Source of the DNA: Mucilaginibacter sp.
Lineage (GTDB): Bacteria; Bacteroidota; Bacteroidia; Sphingobacteriales; Sphingobacteriaceae
Assembly: GCA_025934475.1 (NCBI GenBank)
Contig: JAICXZ010000160.1
Span: 1-7,063, forward strand
Reading direction: 5' to 3'
Length of the DNA: 7,063 nucleotides
The translations under genes and the position numbers were made by a program. Positions 1 through 5,622 of this stretch are shown piece after piece. A model generated the notes under the pieces. The model was given only the letters and a program-made list of their open reading frames with translations. It was not told the origin of the DNA and did no database searches. Positions within the stretch are counted from its first letter, which is position 1. Every line of letters begins with the position of its first letter.

Positions 1-4
1 ACTC

Positions 5-34
5 ATCGATACACCAGTAGTGTTATGTATCGAT
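5..34. repeat. 9-bp perfect inverted repeat
   Basis: ATCGATACA at 5-13 is matched by its exact reverse complement TGTATCGAT at 26-34, with a 12-nt loop. There is no T tract, so it is a poor terminator. It lies upstream of the decayed GH2 fragment in AT-rich DNA. It could be an operator, a relic of an inserted element, or chance. The pairing is certain, the function unknown. Confidence 0.4.
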
Positions 35-147
35 CTGGATTTAAGGGAGTTGTTTTGCAAGTGCACCGATTTGCTAGCGTATATGGATCATTTTTAAGTA
101 AAAAAGGTATGGCCTATCGATTATTAACCATTCACCAAATCAGCCTA

Positions 148-476
148 ATGGAGTTTGACATGTTACCAGATAGAAAAGTGATAAAAGCAAATGGCCAAGA
201 CGTTTCTTATATCACCATAAATTTAATTGATAAAAAGCCTGCGATAAAAGACAAAAAACTCAAGGCAACGTTTTACTTGAGTGGCGATGCAAAAATCGTA
301 GGGTTTGAGAACGACTCTCAGCCATATCTGGAGAATTTAGAACACTAGAGTGTATACTCGATTCAAGTTTAGCATTACTTGGTTTACAAGCCGGTGAAAA
401 ACCGCAGATAATATCAATTACAGCAATGGTACGAAGTATAGCGCCAAAGATTGTGAAGATTAGAATTATTCGGTAG
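148..476 (+). pseudogene. C-terminal fragment of a GH2 beta-galactosidase, frameshifted
   Basis: The reading frame from about 148 to 348 encodes LPDRKVIKANGQDVSYITIN followed by a segment ending in GDAKIVGFENDSQPYLE. This is the pattern of the immunoglobulin-like C-terminal domain of Bacteroidetes glycoside hydrolase family 2 enzymes (typically ADRxVIKADGQDLSYVTV, then GxGKIVGVxNGxPxSxE). That frame stops at 346-348. The expected last strand pair continues in the -1 frame, from about 340 to the TAG at 474-476, as SLALLGLQAGEKPQIISITA and then APKIVKIRIIR, matching the usual LAxxQAGEKxGxIxLTA ending. A frameshift near 335-350 therefore breaks the gene. No catalytic GH2 domain is visible upstream in the window, and residues before about position 148 do not look like the family. 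The family call is from recognised motifs, not an alignment. Confidence 0.72.
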
Positions 477-687
477 CCGTCATTTTTTGTGAATATAAAC
501 ATTGAAATCGATGATTTTGGTGCTCGGACTATTACGAGTCCGTCAACTAATAGTATTTAAACAGCCTAAATATTGAAGTTCACATTAGAGATTGGCCAAA
601 GATATGTCTCTCTTATTAATAAGGTGGATAAAGAATTGGTTACTCTGCACATTGTTCTTTTTAAGACCAGTTAAGTTACAATATGTA

Positions 688-712
688 AAACGGCGCCGTG
701 CAGTCGCCGTTT
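688..712. other. 8-bp hairpin, possible weak terminator
   Basis: AAACGGCG at 688-695 pairs with CGCCGTTT at 705-712 around a 9-nt loop. The A run before and the T run after make it weakly terminator-like in both directions, but the T tract is only three bases. It lies 24 nt upstream of a much better + strand terminator. The two may be the end of a decayed gene or parts of one small RNA. Confidence 0.5.
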
Positions 713-736
713 AAAATTAATTTAGATTTTAGTTGG

Positions 737-772
737 AAGGCGAACCCGCTAAAAGGGCGGGACGCCTTTTTT
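737..772 (+). terminator. Rho-independent terminator with no upstream gene
   Basis: AAGGCG (737-742) pairs with CGCCTT (763-768), and CCCGC (745-749) with GCGGG (757-761), separated by a small internal loop. The stem runs directly into T6 (767-772). This is a good intrinsic terminator for + strand transcription. The nearest upstream + strand coding sequence is the broken GH2 fragment ending 260 bases earlier, so it may end a decayed operon or an unrecognised small RNA. Confidence 0.75.
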
Positions 773-973
773 AATTAACGATTAAGGAATAGTTGTTTAA
801 ATAGTGCTTCTACTGTTTAGTTGAACACTTTTTCGTTGCTTTTTAAGTTAAATAAAAGTTAAAAAACTCTTGGCGATATGACCACTTAGCTTGCTTATGA
901 TGGCTATTTTTAGGCATATCAATAAGAAAAATGTATGAATTTGAATTTAGAGAATGCAACTTTTAAGGACTTT

Positions 974-1006
974 AAAAGTGTACCGCGAGACCGGTGCACT
1001 TTTTTT
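974..1006 (+). terminator. Strong rho-independent terminator with no upstream gene
   Basis: AAAAGTGTACCG (974-985) pairs with CGGTGCACTTTT (992-1003) over 12 positions with one G-T wobble and a 6-nt loop. Seven T residues span 1000-1006. It is the best terminator in the left half. The region just upstream (773-973) has no supported gene, so it could end a small RNA or a degraded gene. Confidence 0.8.
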
Positions 1007-1075
1007 AGCTCCAAAATTTATATTAACCAATAAGTAAGATAAAATTAATTTTTACAACATAAATAATTTGAACCT

Positions 1076-1204
1076 ATGAAATTGAAAAAGACAAAAAACG
1101 TTCGTATCGACGCCTTAAACAGTCGTTTATTAACCAGATTTATTAACCTATATTTGCAAAAAAATTTAAATAATAAGAACCGGAAATACATAAAGTACAT
1201 ATAA
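1076..1204 (+). CDS. Doubtful 42-aa basic peptide
   Basis: ATG at 1076 opens 42 codons ending in TAA at 1202-1204. The product is rich in Lys, Arg, Asn and Leu (start MKLKKTKNVRIDALNSRLL), with no membrane segment or recognised motif. There is no Shine-Dalgarno sequence, but most Bacteroidetes genes lack one. Against it: the region is AT-rich, where A-rich codons give Lys and Asn by chance, and an ORF of this length arises easily. It begins 70 nt after the strong terminator at 974-1006, so it would need its own promoter, which I cannot identify. Listed as a possibility only. Confidence 0.17.
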   Translation: MKLKKTKNVRIDALNSRLLTRFINLYLQKNLNNKNRKYIKYI

Positions 1205-1226
1205 GATTTTAGCGTTCACTGCGCTC

Positions 1227-1345
1227 CCATCCAGAAAACGACGAACTTTCTAAGGAAAAACAAAAACGGGATCAAGGTGCAACGCTCGCGCGAAAGCGCG
1301 GGCTTGCATTACTGTTTTTGTGGTATTCGTCGTACCTCTGGATGG
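1227..1345. repeat. 119-nt imperfect palindrome, candidate structured RNA or element-end site
   Basis: Four paired blocks nest around one centre: CCATCCAGA (1227-1235) with TCTGGATGG (1337-1345); ACGACGAA (1238-1245) with TTCGTCGT (1326-1333); CAAAAAC (1261-1267) with GTTTTTG (1314-1320); and an inner hairpin in which CGCGC (1287-1291) pairs with GCGCG (1296-1300) around a GAAA tetraloop. The inner hairpin extends by GC(T/G) pairs and TGC/GCA (1278-1280 with 1306-1308). A GNRA-type loop and nested helices favour folded RNA; the location at the composition change also allows a recombination or transfer site. It lies 126 nt before the first confident gene of the element. Function is inference. 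Confidence 0.6.
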
Positions 1346-1364
1346 TTTTGTATAGTACCGCGCT

Positions 1365-1379
1365 TTTGTTTATAACAAA
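1365..1379. promoter_or_regulatory. 6-3-6 dyad upstream of the 365-aa gene
   Basis: TTTGTT (1365-1370) and AACAAA (1374-1379) form a perfect inverted repeat around TAT, 92 nt before the ATG of the next gene. Size and position suit a repressor operator, but short AT-rich dyads also occur by chance. I found no convincing Bacteroidetes -33/-7 (TTTG ... TAnnTTTG) promoter with correct spacing here. Confidence 0.25.
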
Positions 1380-1471
1380 TGTCGCCGGTCAATACTAAAT
1401 CATTTACCTGACCCTTGTCGTCAAATTACTGATCCCTTGCCCGGCATATTCATCTACCTACAGGAAAGAAT

Positions 1472-2569
1472 ATGCATACCGATACAGAATACCTTAAATC
1501 AATCGCCGTGGAAATCGCAGCGCGGCAGCAACCCAATAAAATTAACGAACCCAGGGCAGATCACCGATTGCTGGTTGAAGCCAACAGGCTTGAGAAAGCC
1601 ATCATCACTGAACTACGTTCAATTGACAATTTTACGCAGCGCGACACTTTTCACAATGATGTGCTGGGTAAGCTGGTCGACATTTGTGATAGTCTTTATC
1701 AGCCGCATGGTACGATTACAGCAGATACACAGGTATTGCTTGACTTGCTTCGCTGCATCAGGCAAATTCTGCCGCGCGAGATCAGCCCACTTTTAAGATT
1801 ACCAAAGGCATTCGTTTATAAGCAGCAGGAAATCATAAAGACGCAATGGCGGGAGTTTGAAGATTCTCTGCTCAATCAGGGGATTGATAAACGCCTAATC
1901 AATATCGCCGCAATCCCTTTCAACAGATTTACCAGCGGCAAGCAAAAACTATACTGGGGCGATTTTACCTGGCTCAAGGGATATGCGGCTAAGCTCGGCG
2001 AGGTTGACTGGGAGAACGCAGACTGCAACAGTAAGACTGAAGCGCTTATGTCTCTGCTAATCGGCCGTGACTTTAACCATGACCAGTTTTATGTTTACTG
2101 TAAGAAATTTATAGCGGAACGGGTGGCTAATGTCAACACGAAACAGCGGCGCTTGCAGGAATACGCGGTCTGTGAAAAGCACGTGCTTCAAGATACGCAA
2201 ATAGGTTTACCCAGTTTTGATCGGCATGCCAATGCGTTATCACCGAGGCTTCTAAAATGGATCAAGGAAGAAACAGTTGCATTGAAATCCAGTGACGCCG
2301 GTGACTATGTGGGGAAACTAAACGTTATTTGGAACATTGAAACACTGGCCCTCTTCTTTAAGCTGTTATGGGATCATAAGGTGTTTCGCGACGTGACCCT
2401 GGAGGTGTTTTCGGAACAGATCGCTGCTGCGTTTTCTTCAAAAGGGAAAGGCGATTTCAAGGCCCATAGTATTTTCGGCCGTTTCTACGTTAAGGACATC
2501 GAAGTGCTACAAGCGCTCGAGGCGCTTTTATTGAAAATGCTGGAGGATGTCCGGCGTTACCTGCGGTAA
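1472..2569 (+). CDS. Hypothetical 365-aa ICE-type protein with RteC-like C-terminal segment
   Basis: Function unknown. The start at ATG 1472 is supported by AGGAAAG at 1462-1468, a rare good Shine-Dalgarno match in this window. The product appears soluble and largely helical, with no signal peptide or membrane span. Residues 190-215 (LMSLLIGRDFNHDQFYVYC) and the tail from about 281 (LNVIWNIETLALFFKLLW, then a IAAAFSSKG stretch and a helical end LQALEALLLKML) resemble a family I recall from Bacteroidetes mobile elements. The tail is laid out like the C-terminal region of RteC proteins (hydrophobic helices after a W-containing strand). It heads a short unit with the 116-aa gene 34 nt downstream, ended by the 2985-3011 terminator. 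I infer a regulatory or DNA-associated role. A shorter alternative frame at 1437-1796 is a shadow. Confidence 0.85.
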   Translation: MHTDTEYLKSIAVEIAARQQPNKINEPRADHRLLVEANRLEKAIITELRSIDNFTQRDTFHNDVLGKLVDICDSLYQPHGTITADTQVLLDLLRCIRQILPREISPLLRLPKAFVYKQQEIIKTQWREFEDSLLNQGIDKRLINIAAIPFNRFTSGKQKLYWGDFTWLKGYAAKLGEVDWENADCNSKTEALMSLLIGRDFNHDQFYVYCKKFIAERVANVNTKQRRLQEYAVCEKHVLQDTQIGLPSFDRHANALSPRLLKWIKEETVALKSSDAGDYVGKLNVIWNIETLALFFKLLWDHKVFRDVTLEVFSEQIAAAFSSKGKGDFKAHSIFGRFYVKDIEVLQALEALLLKMLEDVRRYLR

Positions 2570-2603
2570 AATGGTTAGTTTTGTTTAACCAATATTTACG
2601 ACT

Positions 2604-2954
2604 ATGAAATCCACTTTAGAATTTTACTTTGATGATTTTGAAATGAGCCAGCTATTTAAGAACGGAATCATTATTGAAGATGCTCCTTTGGTACCGAGGT
2701 ACGGCGATACAATAGATTTTATTCCCGAGGATTATTTGACTGAGGCGGATGAAATCGAAAAGTTTTCCGACTACCGCAGTAATCAATGCTTGTTTGCCAA
2801 ACCTATCAACACCATTTTTGGGAAGGATACTGTACGAGTTCAAATTATGGTGCAGGATGAAAAGTCCTTTAAAGAAGGACACGATGTGCCGAAATTTCAG
2901 CATATGCTGAAGGATCTGATCGTAGATGAGGAGATGTTGCAACGGTATAGATAA
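2604..2954 (+). CDS. Hypothetical 116-aa acidic protein
   Basis: Unrecognised. ATG 2604 follows the previous gene by 34 nt, a gap containing a small hairpin (TGGTTA 2572-2577 with TAACCA 2586-2591) and no Shine-Dalgarno sequence. The product is rich in Asp and Glu, probably mixed beta and alpha. It has an N-terminal strand STLEFYFDDFEM, a central VPRYGDTIDFIPEDY motif reminiscent of small beta-barrel proteins that start with a PRxGDxIDF turn, a strand VRVQIMVQD (about 77-85) and a helical C-terminus. No signal peptide or membrane segment is present. It is co-directional with the 365-aa gene and closed by a terminator 31 nt after its stop, so the two probably share a transcript. The reverse-strand ORF across it is an antisense shadow. 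Confidence 0.8.
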   Translation: MKSTLEFYFDDFEMSQLFKNGIIIEDAPLVPRYGDTIDFIPEDYLTEADEIEKFSDYRSNQCLFAKPINTIFGKDTVRVQIMVQDEKSFKEGHDVPKFQHMLKDLIVDEEMLQRYR

Positions 2955-2984
2955 ATTGACTATTACAAAATGATTCGATATTCA

Positions 2985-3011
2985 GCTCGCTATACGGCGG
3001 GCATTTTTTTT
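2985..3011 (+). terminator. Rho-independent terminator after the 116-aa gene
   Basis: GCTCGC (2985-2990) pairs with GCGGGC (2997-3002) with one T-G wobble and a 6-nt loop, followed by A and eight T residues (3004-3011). It sits 31 nt after the stop of the 116-aa gene and separates that unit from the oxoamine synthase operon. Confidence 0.8.
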
Positions 3012-3133
3012 GCCTAAAAAAAGAGGGGTAAAGTCACCGTTTAGGTCACGCCGTCTTGCAGTATTGTGGGAGTATACTCTCTTTTTTATCATTTCCCGGC
3101 TATTCTTTTGGGGTCAAATCAATCTTTCAAAAA
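3012..3133 (+). promoter_or_regulatory. Leader region of the oxoamine synthase operon
   Basis: This gap must hold the start signals of the operon, because a terminator lies directly upstream. It contains a perfect 10-bp palindrome GAGTATACTC (3070-3079), operator-like in size, and an A7GAG run (3016-3025) that can pair with CTCTTTTTT (3079-3087). The second pairing would make a long imperfect hairpin ending in T6, that is, a possible attenuator overlapping the palindrome. A short repeat GTCAC occurs at about 3033 and 3055. I cannot place a promoter: the sequence TATTCTTTTG near 3105 resembles the Bacteroidetes -7 element TAnnTTTG but has two extra bases. Confidence 0.35.
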
Positions 3134-4363
3134 ATGAGAAATGACTTTGATAACCAGAGTTTCCGGGATTTCGAGTATATCCCCGAAATGGATGCCTGGG
3201 CGCGTGCGCGTATGTTCCAGGCTTATTTAAACGACCAGACCGCAAAAGGACAATTGAATTACCGGCTGATCTCCACATCAGGCTGTGCACCAGTCCTGCA
3301 AATGAATGGCTGCCGGATGATCAGCCTTGTCTCCAATGATTACCTGGGTTTTACGCAACACCCAGCCGTAAAGCAGGCAGCTATTTACGGTATCCAAAGA
3401 TATGGCAGCGGTGCAGGAGCGTCACCGGCTATTGGCGGTCATTACGATTACCATGCGTTGCTGGAAAAGAAAATCGCCGGTTTTTTTCGGAAACAACATG
3501 CCATCATTTACACGACCGGCTACACGTCGAACAGTGCTTCATTGCAGGCGATCCTGACGAAGGAAGATCATGTGATTATGGATGCAGCCGTTCATACCAG
3601 TGTAATGGAGGGCTGCCAGCTGGTGCCCAGGAAAACGGTAAAACACAACGATCTGGATGCGTATGAGCATGCGTTAAAATTATCGAAAGGCAAGCACCCA
3701 CTGGTACTGGTGATTATTGACGGCGTATATTCACAGGATGGAGACTTCGCACCTCTTACCGAAATAGTTGCGCTTTGTAAGAAATATGGCGCAAAACTTA
3801 TGGTGGATGATGCGCACGGTACGGGTGTAATTGGCCGGACCGGGCGCGGCCTCATCGAAGCTTGTAATGCCTGGAACGATGTCGATCTGATCACCGGCAC
3901 ATTCAGCAAAACCTTCGGGCATGTCGGCGGCTATGTCGTGGCCAGCGAAGAAATGGTGAATTACCTGAAGTACCAAAGTAAGCAGCATTTGTTTTCAGCC
4001 AGTTCCACACCTGCTGCACTATCGATAATCAAGGCTATTGAACTGATCGATGAAGAGCCATTATGGATGAGTATCCTTCATACGAATATCGCCTATTTCC
4101 GCCACGGATTGCAGAGGCTCGGACTGGATATCGGCGACACCCGTTCTGCGATCTTCCCGGTACGAATCGGCGACAAGATCAAAAATGCAAAGATATGTCA
4201 TGCTCTCCAGCAAAAAGGTGTTTACGCCAATCAAATCAATTATCCGGCAGTTTCTTTGAAAGACGCGCGTATTAGAATGGGTGTGACGGCTCTCCATGAG
4301 CGAGCGCACCTGGATGAGGTGCTGAATGTTTGGGCAGACATTAAAAAGGAGTTTAGCTTATGA
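3134..4363 (+). CDS. Alpha-oxoamine synthase family PLP enzyme (BioF/SPT/Kbl/CqsA-like)
   Basis: A 409-aa fold-type I PLP enzyme. Family members condense an amino acid with an acyl thioester, with decarboxylation, to give an aminoketone (8-amino-7-oxononanoate, 3-ketosphinganine, 2-amino-3-ketobutyrate or a CAI-1-type signal precursor). Visible landmarks: SNDYLGF (68-74), the glycine-rich GSGAGASPAIGGH (91-103), His154 in AAVHTSVMEG (ring-stacking His), Asp226 and His228 in VDDAHGTG, the Schiff-base lysine Lys259 in TGTFSKTFGHVGGYV, and Arg381 in ARIRMGVTALH. All expected catalytic residues are present and the length is normal, so it should be active. I chose ATG 3134: an in-frame ATG at 3056 would add 26 unusual residues with no family match. 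No bioA, bioB or bioD genes are nearby, so a biotin role is not supported. Substrate is undetermined. It overlaps the next gene by ATGA. Confidence 0.93.
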   Translation: MRNDFDNQSFRDFEYIPEMDAWARARMFQAYLNDQTAKGQLNYRLISTSGCAPVLQMNGCRMISLVSNDYLGFTQHPAVKQAAIYGIQRYGSGAGASPAIGGHYDYHALLEKKIAGFFRKQHAIIYTTGYTSNSASLQAILTKEDHVIMDAAVHTSVMEGCQLVPRKTVKHNDLDAYEHALKLSKGKHPLVLVIIDGVYSQDGDFAPLTEIVALCKKYGAKLMVDDAHGTGVIGRTGRGLIEACNAWNDVDLITGTFSKTFGHVGGYVVASEEMVNYLKYQSKQHLFSASSTPAALSIIKAIELIDEEPLWMSILHTNIAYFRHGLQRLGLDIGDTRSAIFPVRIGDKIKNAKICHALQQKGVYANQINYPAVSLKDARIRMGVTALHERAHLDEVLNVWADIKKEFSL

Positions 4364-4644
4364 ACCGGATTAGCCAGGTTTACCGGGAGGCATGCCGCGA
4401 AATCGCTTTGCCTGCCACCGAGAAAATCTTGTTTATGAAGCTGCTGCGCGAGCTATCGGTTAACGCGGTCAAAAGCCAGAAGGCATGGCAAATCAAAGAG
4501 GACTTTATAGCGCTTTGGTTTATGTCAGCCGGACGGTTCCCGGAATTGGCCTCTGATTCCAATGCAAAGATTATTATCGATTGGGTCGCCAAGTACTTGC
4601 CTTTTGAATTGACACCAGAAGAACGCTTGCTGCTGCACAGCTAA
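4360..4644 (+). CDS. Hypothetical 94-aa helical protein coupled to the oxoamine synthase
   Basis: Unrecognised. ATG 4360 overlaps the TGA of the synthase gene in an ATGA arrangement, and AAGGAG at 4346-4351 inside the synthase 3' end gives a well-spaced ribosome binding site. Together these imply translational coupling and perhaps fixed stoichiometry. The product looks all-helical and soluble. The first part is basic (YREACREIALPATEKILFMK), followed by an aromatic stretch EDFIALWFMSAGRFPEL (about 47-63) and a last helix IIIDWVAKYLPFELTPEERL (71-90). There is no acyl-carrier DSL motif, so it is not an ordinary ACP, and no cysteine pair or membrane span. A partner or adaptor of the synthase or of RteC is possible. 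rteC follows after 11 nt, so the three genes look like one operon. Confidence 0.82.
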   Translation: MNRISQVYREACREIALPATEKILFMKLLRELSVNAVKSQKAWQIKEDFIALWFMSAGRFPELASDSNAKIIIDWVAKYLPFELTPEERLLLHS

Positions 4645-4655
4645 AATTTACAACG

Positions 4656-5528
4656 ATGAAAAAAACTCAATATGAAACCGTCCTTGCAGGTTTGCGGGGA
4701 GAACTTGCACTGTTGAATGACCAAGCAATAACGCCATTGGAGCGTCTGAAACGGGCGTTGCTACTGACGGGTGATTGTATCAACGAAATGAAAAATGGTG
4801 TACTGCAACAGGGTTTTGCATCTATGGATGCTGAGATCCATTTTTTCAAGTTTGTCAAACCGGCGTTTTATGCGTTGCAGATTTACGAAGTGGATTTTTA
4901 TGTGATTACGGCGAATGCGCCGGTCGGTACATCGGATATGTTAAAAGCCTATTACGAGCAGGAATTACTCTATGTCTTCCGGTTTTTCCGCTCGAATGCC
5001 TTTCATTACCATTACTTCCAAACCGGCGCGCGTGAGTTGGACAGCCAGTATTTTACACGAGAGGGTAAGTCAGGCGATATACCGGTATTAGAACGTATTG
5101 ATCCATTACCAGGCTTTTCGACGCCCCTCGATTACCTGTTCGCCAAGTTCATCGCCTATCAGCGTTTGCAGGATGGATTGTTGGATAAGCTTTTTGTTTT
5201 ATCCGGCACGGCCAGGCAAGCTGAACGAACCGGCAAATCTGCGCCGAAGCTGCGTTGGACCGGCGACACCATCAATCTGGTTGAAATGGCGTATGGTATC
5301 TGGTTGACCAACCAAATTAATAATGGGCAGGTATCCGTATCGGAGATCACACGCTGGCTCGAAGAAACCTTCGGCGTTCACATCGGCGATGCACACCGCC
5401 GCTGGCAGGAAATAGCCCAGCGCAAAAGCGTAAGCCCAACAAAGTATCTCGACCTCACCATCGGCGAAATTAACAAACGACTTGATAATGAGCGCAGTCT
5501 GAGCCGTCAGAAAAGGCGAATTAAATAA
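4656..5528 (+). CDS. rteC: RteC-family regulator of conjugative element excision
   Basis: A 290-aa RteC-family protein. In the Bacteroides element CTnDOT, RteC is the cytoplasmic DNA-binding activator that turns on the excision operon. Recognisable stretches: AEIHFFKFVKPAFYALQIY (59-77), FHYHYFQTGARELDSQYF (116-133), PGFSTPLDYLFAKFIAYQRL (152-171), and the C-terminal domain beginning LRWTGDTINLVEMAYGIWL (199-217), followed by ITRWLEETFGVHIGDAHRRW (231-250) and a YLDLTIGEINKRL tail. The usual family ending after this point is a short basic tail, as here (SRQKRRIK). Length and motifs are complete with no frameshift. No Shine-Dalgarno sequence precedes the ATG. It lies 11 nt after the 94-aa gene and is followed by a dyad and a hairpin leader. 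No rteA/rteB two-component pair is in the window. The target operon is presumably on the element but is not identified here. Confidence 0.93.
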   Translation: MKKTQYETVLAGLRGELALLNDQAITPLERLKRALLLTGDCINEMKNGVLQQGFASMDAEIHFFKFVKPAFYALQIYEVDFYVITANAPVGTSDMLKAYYEQELLYVFRFFRSNAFHYHYFQTGARELDSQYFTREGKSGDIPVLERIDPLPGFSTPLDYLFAKFIAYQRLQDGLLDKLFVLSGTARQAERTGKSAPKLRWTGDTINLVEMAYGIWLTNQINNGQVSVSEITRWLEETFGVHIGDAHRRWQEIAQRKSVSPTKYLDLTIGEINKRLDNERSLSRQKRRIK

Positions 5529-5533
5529 ATCGT

Positions 5534-5546
5534 TGGTTGGCAACCA
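5534..5546. promoter_or_regulatory. 13-nt perfect dyad just after rteC
   Basis: TGGTTG and CAACCA flank a single central G, six nt after the rteC stop and 75 nt before the first small HTH gene. The near-absence of a loop suits a DNA operator better than an RNA hairpin. It could be a binding site for RteC or for one of the small HTH-like proteins. Function is inference; a dyad of this size can arise by chance. Confidence 0.3.
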
Positions 5547-5583
5547 CATAACCTACCAAATCCTCTCTCCTCCAAACTCAACC

Positions 5584-5622
5584 TTTGTTCCGGGCAATGC
5601 ACAAGCATTCGCCCGGAACAAA
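5584..5622 (+). promoter_or_regulatory. Long hairpin covering the start codon of the first HTH gene
   Basis: TTTGTTCCGGGC (5584-5595) pairs perfectly with GCCCGGAACAAA (5611-5622), and the stem continues as AATGC (5596-5600) with GCATT (5605-5609) past one bulged C, closing on an ACAA loop. That is 17 base pairs. The last paired base is the A of the ATG at 5622-5624. There is no T tract, so termination is unlikely. Bacteroidetes initiation depends on unstructured leaders, so this stem should repress translation unless opened. CTnDOT uses a leader hairpin to control its tetQ-rteA-rteB operon, which is a precedent for translational attenuation on such elements. Confidence 0.7.

Larger units (their letters stand above)
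477..1471. other. Gene-poor stretch with orphan hairpins and terminators
   Basis: No convincing protein gene of normal size lies here on either strand. The first 700 bases are AT-rich and dense in stops. Contents: a small hairpin (CGGACT 525-530 with AGTCCG 537-542, no T tract), a hairpin at 688-712, terminators at 737-772 and 974-1006, a doubtful 42-codon ORF at 1076-1204, a long dyad at 1227-1345 and a short dyad at 1365-1379. I see no tRNA, no CRISPR array and no clear attachment-site duplication. Composition turns more GC-rich from about 1200, which I infer marks the junction between old host sequence and the mobile element. Confidence 0.6.

Noticed and set aside
260..502. 80-codon reverse-strand ORF with a hydrophobic start
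   Set aside because: It lies antisense to the GH2 fragment, whose motifs are recognisable on the + strand.
935..1033. 32-aa ORF starting MNLNLENATF
   Set aside because: It reads straight through the 12-pair terminator at 974-1006, has no ribosome binding site and is of chance length.
1147..1157. CTATATTTGC, one mismatch from the GTAnnTTTGC core used by the CTnDOT integrase
   Set aside because: A short AT-rich 10-mer with one mismatch is expected by chance, similar TTTTGC strings occur elsewhere (for example near 51-58), and no second copy or integrase is in view.
1437..1796. 119-codon ORF overlapping the start of the 365-aa gene
   Set aside because: It is out of frame with a longer gene that has a good ribosome binding site and family-like motifs; its composition looks like an out-of-frame translation.
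3056..3133. In-frame N-terminal extension of the oxoamine synthase from ATG 3056
   Set aside because: The 26 added residues match nothing in the family, overlap the palindrome and T-rich leader signals, and the protein from ATG 3134 already has normal family length.
5199..5549. 116-codon reverse-strand ORF antisense to the end of rteC
   Set aside because: The + strand encodes the conserved RteC C-terminal domain; the antisense frame has no recognisable motif.
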